Shown one piece after another: positions 33,210-42,441 of a DNA stretch of 64,000 bases. Under the pieces are notes generated by a model that was given only the letters and a program-made list of their open reading frames with translations, was not told the origin of the DNA and did not search any database. The stretch lies in contig NC_012521.1 of the NCBI RefSeq assembly GCF_000010805.1, positions 1 through 64,000 on the forward strand, read 5' to 3'. Origin of the DNA: Rhodococcus opacus B4 (GTDB taxonomy: Bacteria > Actinomycetota > Actinomycetes > Mycobacteriales > Mycobacteriaceae). The position numbers were made by a program, and so were the translations under genes. Each line of letters begins with the position of its first letter. The stretch's first letter is position 1.

Positions 33210-35413
33210 GCAGGCGCTCCTACGAGGTCGGGTTCGGGGAGGACGACGACGCCGGTGACGTCGAAGGTGATGCGGGTCTTCACACGTCCGGTGCCGACGG
33301 TCAGGACGGTTTCGGCGACCTCGCCCTTGGCGCCGCGGCGGACGTCGACCGAGTCGACGGTGACGGGGACGAGTTCGCCGTTGTCGTCGTCGACGAGGAC
33401 GGTCTGGCCGGCCACTACTGCGGAGGCGGGAATGACGTCCGAGAAGTCGTCGTCGCCGGTGGGCGCGGCGTCCGCAGTCGGTGACGTGGCGGACGGGCCG
33501 TCGTCGGTGGTGGCGGTCGCGCCGATGACGATCGGCTCGGGAGCACTGCCGTGCTTGCGTGCTCGCTTGGCCAGGGCGCGCTCGGATTCGATGAACGAGG
33601 CCAGCTCCTGTGAGTAGCAAGTGAACTGCGGGGCCTCGGTGGGTTTGAGGCCGTCGATGATCGCCTTCTCACTCTCGGCGAGCTGGTTCCACTTGTTGGG
33701 GTGTCGGTCGACGTTGGGGGTCCACCACATCTGCGCGTCGACGGGGTTGCCGTCGTCGCCGAGCGCGATCCCGCGGCCCTTGACGGAGGTGTCGACCTCG
33801 CGGCCCACGGTCGAGTCGCCCCACATCATCAGCGCGCCGTCCTGCGACAGGTTGCCGAGGCTGATGCGGGTACCGAAGTTGTCGCGGGCGTTACCGGACG
33901 CGCCACCGAACAAACTGGCGTCGGGGCGCTGCACCCCGAGTAGCAGCCGGATACCGGCCGAACGGGCAAGAACGGCGAGGTCGGCCCACGCACCGAGCGG
34001 GTCGAGTTCTTTGAGCTGTTCGCGGGTCTCGTCGTCGCCGGTCTTGGCCAGGCGCTGCCACTTGCCGGAGAGGATGAAGAACTCGTCGAGGACCGCGATC
34101 ATCAGCGGCAGCTGCGAGCCCTCGATCTTCATCTGGTGGATGTAGGCGTTGCGGGCCATCATCTCGGTGTGCAGCGCGCGCACGAACATCGCTGCGCGCA
34201 GTGCGTCGTAGATGATCGCGCCGCAGCCGGGGTAGCCCTCGAGGCCGTCGAGTTCGATCATCTTCGGATCGACGCCGACGAACGGAACTCCGCGGCGGGC
34301 GGCCTCGGTCAGCAGGGTGCGGATCACCGACGTCTTGCCGCCCCCGGTCGGGCCCACGATCAGGCAATGCGGCTTGTTCGAGCTCGTTGACACATCCCAG
34401 TACATGATTCGGTCCGCGGCACCGGTCGCATACGGCAGGTGCCGCAAGTTCTCGTCGACCAATTCGAGCGGGTGGTCGACGCGCGAGGGCATCGCGGTGA
34501 CCAGACGCATCACCAGGTAGCCCTTGTCGGGGTACCAGTCGGTGGTCCAGTTGCGGCCGGACTCGTGCTGCCCCGCCAGGGAGGCGAGAGCTTCTTCGAC
34601 CTTGAGCTGGAAGCCTTTGGCGCCTGCGTTCATCGACTTCTCGAACGCAATCCGGTAGCCGGTCTCGACGCCGGCCTCGTCGACAGTCTCTACGGTGACC
34701 TTCGGGTCCTTGAAGATCGAGGCGTCGTCGAGCGCGCCCTGGAGGGCCTTCTGGCGGTCGGAGCGGGTGTCCGGGGTGATGGTCTTACGGGCGATGATGA
34801 TGCGGTCGTGGTGGGTCTTGTGGCGGACCTTGACCTCCCACTTGTCACTGCCGGGGAACGCGGCCGCGATCGCGCGGGAGACCTCCTCGAACTGCTTGGG
34901 CCGGATGACGGTGCCGCGGTGCAGTGTGATCGTCGCGCGTCGGATCACACGCCACCCGGGCGGGAACGAGACGACGATCTTCTTCGGCAGGTGTCCGGTG
35001 CCCTGTCGGACCACCGATTCGAACATCTGCGACCACCTGTGCATGCGGTGGCGCAGGACGTCGACGATGACGAGCAGGGCAGCGGCGGCGACGAGCAGCA
35101 CCCGGTAGTCGTGCAGCTTCGTCAGCACGCCGACGACGGTCTCGTTGTCGGTGGCCGCCGACATGAGGCGCGGGGAGTACACAGCAAGGCCGGCGGCGAC
35201 GATGGTGATCGGCGAGAGCGGGGTAAAACGGCGGATGCGCGTCGGCTGGCCGTCCTCCCTGACCTGGTTGCCGCGACCGTCGCCGGAATCGCCGAAGATG
35301 TCGCGCCACGTCGCGACCAACCAGTCCTTGAGTGGGTCGTGATTTCCGCTCACCGCCTGTGCCTTTCGATCGTTTCGATCCTGAACGCCTTCCGGGGAGG
35401 CGTCTTTGAGCAC
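33206..35413 (-). CDS. FtsK/TcpA-type membrane ATPase (conjugation coupling or DNA pump)
   Basis: A 735-residue protein. Two membrane helices lie at about 67-83 (ITIVAAGLAVYSPRLM) and 104-119 (VLLVAAAALLVIVDVL). A cytoplasmic region of about 230 residues follows, then the motor: Walker A LIVGPTGGGKTSVIRTLL at about 352 and Walker B LMIAVLDEFFILSGKW at about 436. A C-terminal tail of about 130 residues is rich in Asp, Ala and Val. It resembles TcpA/TraB-type DNA translocases of Gram-positive conjugation. The start may be the first codon (35413) or a GTG about 20 codons in. It is the first gene of the leftward operon facing the 35.4-36.5 kb hub. Confidence 0.85.
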   Translation of the reverse strand: MLKDASPEGVQDRNDRKAQAVSGNHDPLKDWLVATWRDIFGDSGDGRGNQVREDGQPTRIRRFTPLSPITIVAAGLAVYSPRLMSAATDNETVVGVLTKLHDYRVLLVAAAALLVIVDVLRHRMHRWSQMFESVVRQGTGHLPKKIVVSFPPGWRVIRRATITLHRGTVIRPKQFEEVSRAIAAAFPGSDKWEVKVRHKTHHDRIIIARKTITPDTRSDRQKALQGALDDASIFKDPKVTVETVDEAGVETGYRIAFEKSMNAGAKGFQLKVEEALASLAGQHESGRNWTTDWYPDKGYLVMRLVTAMPSRVDHPLELVDENLRHLPYATGAADRIMYWDVSTSSNKPHCLIVGPTGGGKTSVIRTLLTEAARRGVPFVGVDPKMIELDGLEGYPGCGAIIYDALRAAMFVRALHTEMMARNAYIHQMKIEGSQLPLMIAVLDEFFILSGKWQRLAKTGDDETREQLKELDPLGAWADLAVLARSAGIRLLLGVQRPDASLFGGASGNARDNFGTRISLGNLSQDGALMMWGDSTVGREVDTSVKGRGIALGDDGNPVDAQMWWTPNVDRHPNKWNQLAESEKAIIDGLKPTEAPQFTCYSQELASFIESERALAKRARKHGSAPEPIVIGATATTDDGPSATSPTADAAPTGDDDFSDVIPASAVVAGQTVLVDDDNGELVPVTVDSVDVRRGAKGEVAETVLTVGTGRVKTRITFDVTGVVVLPEPDLVGAPA
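33759..34063. repeat. 305-bp perfect direct repeat, copy in the long ATPase gene
   Basis: Partner of 32491-32795. Recombination between the copies would delete 1268 bp and fuse the two ATPase genes. Confidence 0.95.
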
Positions 35414-36495
35414 AGTGACAGAAACCCGTGATTTTCCTCAACGGGGTGTCCCCCTCGTGCGGCGCACCCCCGCCGGTGCGGTGAACACCGCTCTCGCGCA
35501 TGATCTCCAGGCCGGAGTGCCGAACCCTCAACGCGTTCGACTCGCGCCCTTGACGGGTCTCTGATCACCGCCTTTGTGAGCTGTGGTTGCATCGGTATGT
35601 CGACCGCTGCGCCGAGGGGACTCTGTCGACCGCTGTTCGGCACGCTCGTTCGAGCGCTCTGCGGGAGCGTTCACCGAGTGCCCTGCGGGGCAATGTGGGA
35701 CGCGGGATTCAGCGCCCGTGCGAGTGCTTTTTCGAGTACTTCGCCACGCGGGTCTGCGGACGGGTGCGCCCGCTCGACCGAGTGGTGTTGTGAGCGCTGC
35801 GGAAGGCGTGGACATGCCCGGTGGTGAGCGCTCGCCGCGGCACTGGTTCGAGCACTGCTCATAGCGTTCTACGTGGGTGTTCCGAATAGCGTTGGCGCTG
35901 AGCGCAATTCTGGATTACACTCCCCCCCAAGGAACGCCGGGGGGGAGTGGCCCCCGGAGGGGGTGGGCCTGGGAGGCGCTTTTTCGAGCGCTCGAATCCA
36001 CCGCCGAAATCCATCGCCGAATCCGGCGCCGTTTTCACCGCGCATCTGAGCGCTGTCTCCACGCACCGGCGCACTGGGTGCTCGAGCCGCTCGCTACGCA
36101 CCTGCCGCGACAGCCCGTCTGGGCGTGGCCTTTGGACCCGCCGTCTGCCCGAGTGCGCACACCGCCCGACGGTCGGTCGACGAGCAGGTGGAGCGCCTGA
36201 CTCTGATCACCGCGACGACACACGAGCCGCCCCCATCGATCGAATCACCGCGGGGAATCCCCCCACGCGCAGCCTGATTGCCGGCTGCCCATCGAGATCG
36301 TTCCGGCCGCGCCGCGCCGCCGCTTCGCACCCATCGCTGGAAACGACATTCCCGATGCCGCACCGCCCCCGTTCACCTGCACCGATGACCCGATCCCGGC
36401 GCGGACACCCCGTTGAGATGAAAAGCGAGTTCGACTTACGGTCGTGCGCATCCACATTCAGATGCACCTACCGAACTCAGCGATGGAGTGTGCTC
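35414..36495. repeat. Gene-free hub of the conjugation region with iterated GAGCGCT elements
   Basis: No gene between the two divergent transfer operons. Exact GAGCGCT occurs at 35652, 35792, 35826, 35986 and 36048. One-base variants are GAGTGCT at 35722, GAGCACT at 35850 and GAGCGCA at 35900; GAGTACT at 35734 has two changes. The copy at 35983-35996 is a 14-bp perfect palindrome TTCGAGCGCTCGAA. Several others are preceded by TTCGAG. The cluster could be the binding site of the FtsK-type pump (as clt repeats are for TraB), an oriT, or an operator array for both operons. Confidence 0.6.
35918..35949. terminator. C7/G7 hairpin inside the conjugation hub
   Basis: CACTCCCCCCC and GGGGGGGAGTG form an 11-bp perfect stem with a 10-nt loop. 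It could be a terminator insulating the divergent operons or a structural part of a transfer origin. Confidence 0.6.
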
Positions 36496-36807
36496 ATGTC
36501 CCTCACGTCCGCAGTCGTCGACCTGGCGACCACCCCGCCCGGAAGCGTCGACGTACTCGCCCAGAACACCGAAGTCACCACTGGCGGCCTGCGCGCGTGG
36601 ATCGGCGACAACATCATCTTCACGATCCTCGCCCTGATCGCGTGCGTCGTCCTCCTCGGCGGCCTGCGCGGCAACCTGTCGAAGGTCTTCACCGTAGGCG
36701 GTCTGTCGCTCGTCGGTATCGCGTTCTTTTCCCTCGCGAGCAGTGAGAGCGCCGCGACCGGAATCGGCAACTGGATTCTCGGCCTGTTCGGCATCCGAGT
36801 GGTCTGA
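36496..36807 (+). CDS. Small membrane protein, first gene of the rightward transfer operon
   Basis: A 103-residue protein with two hydrophobic helices: NIIFTILALIACVVLLGGL and VFTVGGLSLVGIAFFSLAS. Between them lies a short basic loop. Size and topology fit a VirB2-like pilin or a TrbC-like protein of a Gram-positive type IV secretion system. GGAG stands seven bases before the ATG; the longer open frame upstream is a shadow. Confidence 0.7.
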   Translation: MSLTSAVVDLATTPPGSVDVLAQNTEVTTGGLRAWIGDNIIFTILALIACVVLLGGLRGNLSKVFTVGGLSLVGIAFFSLASSESAATGIGNWILGLFGIRVV

Positions 36808-36851
36808 CCTGCCGTGCCCGATCACCAATCGACGATCGAAGGGAGCCGACT

Positions 36852-37250
36852 GTGATCGACAACGACGACCTGCTGCACCGGGTGGATCAGCACTACCTCG
36901 GCCCAACCGGGTTCACCCTGCCCGTCCGGATTCGGTACGCGGCGCTCGGGCTCGGGGCCGCATTCATGGTCACCGTCTTCGTCATCGCCCGCGGCATCGT
37001 GCACGTGCCGCTGGGTTTCAAGTCCCTCGTCGTGATGGTGGTCATCACCGTCGTGCTCACCGCGCGGGTGACGAAGTTCGTCAACGCCGACCGCCCGGTC
37101 CGGGCGGTGATCCGGGCTGCGTGGAACGACCTGAACGCACCGCGCCCACCGAAGCCCGGCCAGACCGTCGTGCTCCGCATTCCCGCCATTTCCCGCGCTG
37201 CCGGCAGCGCGCATGCCGTCACGCCGATCGAAGGTGAGTCCTCCCGATGA
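36852..37250 (+). CDS. Membrane protein of the TcpE/PrgI type
   Basis: A 132-residue protein from GTG 36852 (GGGAG upstream). Two closely spaced helices, YAALGLGAAFMVTVFVIARG and LVVMVVITVVLTARV, are followed by a basic cytoplasmic tail. This is the size and layout of the small integral protein (TcpE, PrgI, VirB3-like) that sits before a VirB4 ATPase. Its stop overlaps the next start (ATGA). Confidence 0.7.
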   Translation: MIDNDDLLHRVDQHYLGPTGFTLPVRIRYAALGLGAAFMVTVFVIARGIVHVPLGFKSLVVMVVITVVLTARVTKFVNADRPVRAVIRAAWNDLNAPRPPKPGQTVVLRIPAISRAAGSAHAVTPIEGESSR

Positions 37251-40200
37251 CTTTGCAGCCCGACAACGAGATCGCCGCACTGTTCGATCCGAACTTCGAC
37301 GAGCCCGAGCCGGTCATCGTTCCGCCCGGTGCGTTGCCACCGTCGTGGGCGGCGGCGATGGCGGCGAACCGATCGGCCGCCACGCCGGCCCCGGCCCAGG
37401 AATTGGCTTGGTCACAGGCTCCGGACAGCAACATCGCAGCCCCCACACCTGACGTGGTCCCCTCCCCCGCACCTGACGCGGAGCCAGAACCCACCGCGAA
37501 AGGTAAGCGGCGCGGAAAGAAGCGCGGCCGCCGCAGCGACCCGGAGGCGGAGTTCACCAGGCAGGCCGCTGCGGCGAAGAAGCGCGCGGACCGCGAACGC
37601 AAGGCGGTGCGGCTCGCGCTGGTCGGGGTGGAGGGCAACGTCACTCGCACGCGCCGGCAGTCGACGGCGTGGTTCGTGCAGCCGCCGGGGCCGTGGAACA
37701 TGCGTCCGGTCGGCAAGCAGCGCCGCTACATCCAGAACGAGGGGTTGGTCGTGGCGAACCTCGCCGAGGCCGGTGTGACGGGGCTGCACCGGCGGCTGGT
37801 GCGCACACCGTGGCCGGTGCGGCAGTGGGCGCAGGCGCATGACGGGTGGGCCGATCCGATCCCGGACGTGCCGGGTGCGTTGTCGTGGGCGGATTACCTA
37901 CGCGGGCAACAGCACGCGATGCTGTGGGGCAACCCGACCCAGAAGGGCCGCTACTGGGGAGTGGAGCTGCCGCCGCGCTCGGTGCTCGCGCAGGGGCTCG
38001 ACACGGTCGGGCAGTGGCTGGTTCCTGTCGTCGACTGGCCACTGCTGGGCACGTTCGCTCAGCTGTGGCGCAAGTGGGCGCGCGATGCGTTCCTCGGCGA
38101 GCAGAAGGCGATCGCCGATCACCTCGCCACGATCGAGCGGCACCTGTCCGGGCAGGGCGTGAACGCCAAACCCGCGACCGCAGCGCAGATGGACTACCTG
38201 TTGCTGCGCTCGGCGACACTCGGGCTGCCGCTCGATGCGGACGGCGTGATCTCCGGCGGCGGCGACTGGGAAGAATCCGACGTCGCCGCGCTCGAAGACC
38301 TCACCACCCTCGAGCTGACCCCCGGCGACGGCTACACCACGGTGCGCGGGCTGGTCGGCGGCCGGGACTACACCGGCTACGCGATCGTCCTGACGGTCGG
38401 GCGCATGGCGCCGCTGCCGATCCCGGAGAAGATGCTGCCGTGGCAGGTGATCGGCGATCCGTCAGGCGAACCCCTCGAATGGTCCGAGCGGATCTCGCTC
38501 AAGACCAAGGGGCAGACGCTGCGCAGCCTGCGCCGGTTGACGTCGAAGATCGAGGCCCAGTTCGACCACTACACCGTCGAACACGACCAGGTCCCGCCGC
38601 AGGAACTGGCCGAACAGCACGCACTCGCCCAACGGGTGATCTCCGACATCGAGGAGGACCACTCGGGCCTGTCGGTACGCACCCAGGGCTGGTACCGCGT
38701 CCTCGTCGTCGGTTCGTCGCCGGAGGAGGCAAAGGAGAAAGTCGCGCTGCTGCAGGAGATGTACGCGCCGCGGATTCGCCTGGAACAGGAGCACGGCCAG
38801 TACCAGCTGCTGCGCGAGTTCATCCCGGGTGAGCCGCTGGCGAACATCGCGCACTGCCGGCGGATGAACGTCGAGGCGCTGTCGGCTGGCATGGCCGCGG
38901 TCGGTGACCGGATCGGTGACCGCACCGGCGTCGTGGTCGGGCAGACCGCGTCGATCGCTCCGCGGCCCGCGGTATGGGATCTGTTCGCCGCGCACGAGAA
39001 GAAGCACAAGTCCGGTCTGACGCCGATCGTCGCGGTGCCCGGCTCGGGTAAGACATTCCTCGCTGGCATGCTCGTCTACCAGGCGGTGCGTGCGGGTGCC
39101 TACGGTGTGGTGCTCGACCCGTCGGGGCCGCTGAAGAAGCTTGCGCAGCTACCCGAGTTCCGGGGTATCGCCGAAGTGCAGGCGCTGACCGGTCGCACCT
39201 CTCGTCCGGGATCGCTCAACCCCTACCGAGTGATCGTCGACCCTCGGCGCGAGGATCCGGAGTACGACCCGACGAGCCCGGACTACACCGACGACGCCGA
39301 TCCGGTCGCCGCCGCACAGTCGCAGTACGAGGCGGATCTGCGAGCCGCGGAGGCGGAGCGGATCTCGGTGGCGGTGTCGGTGTTGAAGATGATGCTCACG
39401 CCGTCGCGTCTCGAACATCAATGGACCGAGACGGTTCTACAGACCGCGGCGAACATGGTCGGCGGCGACCGCCGCCACAACCTGAGCGAAGTCCTCGCCG
39501 CCATCGCCACGATCGGCGAAGGCAAGGACGAGACCAACGCCGACCTGATTTCCTGCGCACGGTCCATCCACCAGGACCTGGCGATGATGTCCCAGCTTTC
39601 CGAGGCTCGCGTGCTCTTCCCTGAGGAGGGAACCATCGGCGACGGCGAGGACGTCGACCGCAACGTGCGCCTGACGGTCCTGACGATGCCGGGCCTGCAA
39701 CTGCCCCCGGAGGGCACCGACCCGGCGCAGTGGACCCCGCAGCAGCGGATGGCCGGCCCGCTGATGCATATGGCGGCGTGGATGGCGAACCGGCTCGTCT
39801 ACGAGCTGCCGCGTTACGAACGCAAGGTGCTCTTTCTCGACGAGAACAAGTACCTCGAGCAGACCGGCGCCGGACGCACCCTGAACCTGCGGATCGCCCG
39901 CGACAGCCGCAAGTACAAGGTTCGCGCGCTGGTGTGCTCGCAGCTGCCCGACGACTACCTCGGCGTCGACGGCACCGACGACAAGTCCGCGCTGACGTAC
40001 GAGGTGATCATCGGTGATCTCGGCGGCAACGCCCACGCGATCGAGGGCGCGCTCAAGCTGCTGAACCTTCCGCTCGGCGAGGGCTACGAGTCACTTCTGG
40101 CCGGCCTCGGCGGCGGCGGGGAGGACACCCTCGACGAGGACACCGACACCGAACACCTGGACCAGGCCCGCCGGTTCATCGTGAAGATGGCCGACGACAT

Positions 40201-40303
40201 CGAGCTGATCCGTTCGGACTGGACGCACTACGTGCACCTGGCCCACGTGTTCGACGCCTTGGACTCGCGAGCGACCCGCGCGGCGATCGGGGGTGCGCCG
40301 TGA
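37247..40303 (+). CDS. VirB4-type ATPase of the conjugation system
   Basis: A 1018-residue protein. Residues 1-110 are low-complexity with a KGKRRGKKRGRR patch. The body has the VirB4/TraC/TcpF layout, with an N-terminal domain, then Walker A VAVPGSGKTFLAG at about 595-607 and Walker B KVLFLDENKYLEQTG at about 860. The RNYKVRALVCSQLPDD-like motif (SRKYKVRALVCSQL) follows. VirB4 ATPases energise assembly of the mating channel. No membrane helix seen. Coupled to the neighbours by ATGA at its start and GTGA at its end. Confidence 0.88.
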   Translation: MTLQPDNEIAALFDPNFDEPEPVIVPPGALPPSWAAAMAANRSAATPAPAQELAWSQAPDSNIAAPTPDVVPSPAPDAEPEPTAKGKRRGKKRGRRSDPEAEFTRQAAAAKKRADRERKAVRLALVGVEGNVTRTRRQSTAWFVQPPGPWNMRPVGKQRRYIQNEGLVVANLAEAGVTGLHRRLVRTPWPVRQWAQAHDGWADPIPDVPGALSWADYLRGQQHAMLWGNPTQKGRYWGVELPPRSVLAQGLDTVGQWLVPVVDWPLLGTFAQLWRKWARDAFLGEQKAIADHLATIERHLSGQGVNAKPATAAQMDYLLLRSATLGLPLDADGVISGGGDWEESDVAALEDLTTLELTPGDGYTTVRGLVGGRDYTGYAIVLTVGRMAPLPIPEKMLPWQVIGDPSGEPLEWSERISLKTKGQTLRSLRRLTSKIEAQFDHYTVEHDQVPPQELAEQHALAQRVISDIEEDHSGLSVRTQGWYRVLVVGSSPEEAKEKVALLQEMYAPRIRLEQEHGQYQLLREFIPGEPLANIAHCRRMNVEALSAGMAAVGDRIGDRTGVVVGQTASIAPRPAVWDLFAAHEKKHKSGLTPIVAVPGSGKTFLAGMLVYQAVRAGAYGVVLDPSGPLKKLAQLPEFRGIAEVQALTGRTSRPGSLNPYRVIVDPRREDPEYDPTSPDYTDDADPVAAAQSQYEADLRAAEAERISVAVSVLKMMLTPSRLEHQWTETVLQTAANMVGGDRRHNLSEVLAAIATIGEGKDETNADLISCARSIHQDLAMMSQLSEARVLFPEEGTIGDGEDVDRNVRLTVLTMPGLQLPPEGTDPAQWTPQQRMAGPLMHMAAWMANRLVYELPRYERKVLFLDENKYLEQTGAGRTLNLRIARDSRKYKVRALVCSQLPDDYLGVDGTDDKSALTYEVIIGDLGGNAHAIEGALKLLNLPLGEGYESLLAGLGGGGEDTLDEDTDTEHLDQARRFIVKMADDIELIRSDWTHYVHLAHVFDALDSRATRAAIGGAP

Positions 40304-42441
40304 GCCGGCTGCGGCCCAAAGCCGCAAGGATCGGCCATTCCCCTTCCCCGCGCCGTTTCGGGTGGCGTACGGGGCTCGTAGGGCGTGTTCTGGTGGTGCT
40401 GATGCTGGCCGCGGTGTCGCTGATCGGACTCGGTGGCGCTGTCGCGGCGGCCGGCGGGTTCGACTGCCAGGACGTCCCGCCGCCGGAGTTCCCGAACGAA
40501 GTCATCGAGACCACCTTCGACTCGACCAGCGCCGACCGGCCGACCACCGGCGGCACCGGCTATCAGACCTACGGGTGGGCCGGGCTCAAGTGGCACACCT
40601 ATGACCTCGGCTGCGGCGCGGACCTGGTCAAGGCACCTGGTGCGGTCGGCGACACCACCCTGGGCAACACGTTCTTGACCATCGGCAAGTCGATGGCGGC
40701 CGCCGCGTTCTGGCTCGACGACCAGACCAAGATCGGCCAGGACGCCACGGAGGCCGGGGTGACTCCCGCGCTGGAGCGGTTCGACCAGATCGTCTTCTCG
40801 ATCACCGAGGGCATGCGGGGCCTCTACGGGCAATGGGTCGGCATCGGCCTGGTCGTCGTGGCCTCGATGATCCTGTGGAAAGCCCTGAAAGCCGACACAG
40901 CCGGAGTCACGAAGACCTCGGCGATCGCCGCCGCTGGGCTCGCGCTCGGGGCGTTGATGGTCGGGGCCCCGCAGAAGGCGCTCCAGGTGGCCGACGAGAC
41001 GTTCGGGGCGCTGATCACCGAGACGCAGGACCAGATTTTCGCGGTGCAGTTCGGCGACGACGGAGGCACGCTCGCCGGCGGCAGCACCGACCCTCGAAAC
41101 GTGCTGATCGACAAGGTCTTCCTCGACGACTGGCGCAAGGGTTGGTTCGGCCAAAACTACGACCCAGAGGACAAGGACCAACTCGGTCCGAAGCTGCGGG
41201 ATGCGCTGGCGTTCAGCTATGACCAGCAGAACACGGTGAAGGACGATCCGAAGGCACAGGCGCAGCTCGCCGAGGAGAAGGCCGACCAGTTCCGCGACAT
41301 CGTCTCCAAGCTGGAGACCGACTACCAGCTCTCCTACTACCAGTTCCAGGGCAAGGACTCCGGCCGCACCTCCACCGGCTTCATGGGCATGACCAAGCTG
41401 GCCATGCCATCGCTGCTGTGGATCGGCGCATCCCTGCTGAAGCTGACCGCACTGCTGGCGATCCGGTTCGCGATCCTGTTCGCCCCGATCTGGATTCCGG
41501 TCGCGATCGCCTACGGCGGGTGGCTGGCCCGGGTGATGCGTATGCTCGCCTCGGCCTACATGTGGGGCGTCGCCGGCTCGGTAATCGTCGCGCTCTACCT
41601 GATGGCGCTGGTCCAGCTCTACGTCAACTCGAACGGGGCCGTCGACGGCTCCTGGCGACTGTGGTTCATGGTGCTGCTGACCGTCGTGTGCTGGGCGATC
41701 ATGCGGCCGTTCAAACGGATGAGCCAGACCTTCACACAGAACAGCGCGAGCATGGTCAACCGCAAGGCCCGAAGCGCCAAGAAGTCCATCAAACGCAAGG
41801 CATTCGACGCTGCAAGCTTCGCGGTCGGCGGGCCCGCGCAGGCGATCACGGAAAAGGCCGCCGAGCGCTTCGCCCGCCGTGGACGCGACGGACAGGAGGA
41901 CGACGGGGCGACCACGGTCACTCGGCCCGAGGGTCGCGCGCTGGGCAATCGCCGCCAGCAGGCGCTCACGCAGTCACGGGCAGATGCCCGGAAAGCGCAG
42001 GGGCTCGGCCGGTCCGCACGCCTGGGCCAGGCGTCCGACGCCGCGATCGAGCGCGATGCACGTATCGCCGGGATCGCTGCCGTGGCCAGCCGCGACATCG
42101 GCCGCGGCAAGGGCGGGGTCGACGGCAAGGACGCCAATCGCGCGGTCAGGTCCGGCGCCGCGGCGTGGAAAAGGTTCGACCAGGACGAGGCCGACAACCT
42201 CGTCCAGGAACGCCGGGCCCGCAAGGAACTGCTGACCGCCAGCGTCGGGCAGCGGTGGGACGGCGGTGACCGCTCGGCCATCGCGCCGATGAAGGTCTAC
42301 ACCCCCACCAGCGGCCAGCGAGCGGCACATCACGCCACCGCGTCCACGCCGCACCGATCACCGGCGAAGGCGCCGCCGAACGCGAAGGTGTGGAACGCCG
42401 CCGCCCCGGCCCGCACGACACCTGAGGACCGGTACATCTGA
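40300..42441 (+). CDS. Polytopic membrane protein (VirB6/TrbL-like channel component)
   Basis: A 713-residue protein from GTG 40300. A first helix or signal sequence lies at about 27-50 (VLVVLMLAAVSLIGLGGAVA), two helices at about 184-225, a cluster of three to four at about 368-445 (LLWIGASLLKLTALLAIRFA, then YMWGVAGSVIVALYLMALVQ), and one at about 455-470. A soluble, Lys/Arg/Ala-rich tail of about 240 residues follows. The arrangement is that of VirB6/TrbL/TcpH channel proteins with a long cytoplasmic tail. Start and stop overlap the neighbours. Confidence 0.75.
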   Translation: MSRLRPKAARIGHSPSPRRFGWRTGLVGRVLVVLMLAAVSLIGLGGAVAAAGGFDCQDVPPPEFPNEVIETTFDSTSADRPTTGGTGYQTYGWAGLKWHTYDLGCGADLVKAPGAVGDTTLGNTFLTIGKSMAAAAFWLDDQTKIGQDATEAGVTPALERFDQIVFSITEGMRGLYGQWVGIGLVVVASMILWKALKADTAGVTKTSAIAAAGLALGALMVGAPQKALQVADETFGALITETQDQIFAVQFGDDGGTLAGGSTDPRNVLIDKVFLDDWRKGWFGQNYDPEDKDQLGPKLRDALAFSYDQQNTVKDDPKAQAQLAEEKADQFRDIVSKLETDYQLSYYQFQGKDSGRTSTGFMGMTKLAMPSLLWIGASLLKLTALLAIRFAILFAPIWIPVAIAYGGWLARVMRMLASAYMWGVAGSVIVALYLMALVQLYVNSNGAVDGSWRLWFMVLLTVVCWAIMRPFKRMSQTFTQNSASMVNRKARSAKKSIKRKAFDAASFAVGGPAQAITEKAAERFARRGRDGQEDDGATTVTRPEGRALGNRRQQALTQSRADARKAQGLGRSARLGQASDAAIERDARIAGIAAVASRDIGRGKGGVDGKDANRAVRSGAAAWKRFDQDEADNLVQERRARKELLTASVGQRWDGGDRSAIAPMKVYTPTSGQRAAHHATASTPHRSPAKAPPNAKVWNAAAPARTTPEDRYI

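Noticed and set aside
33210-33620. 137-residue extension of the short FtsK-type ATPase
   Set aside because: Arg/Pro/His-rich shadow of the end of the long ATPase gene; ATG 33209 is translationally coupled.
35947-36495. Upstream extension of the small membrane protein frame into the conjugation hub
   Set aside because: Pro/Arg-rich translation without RBS; ATG 36496 has GGAG and gives a normal two-helix protein.
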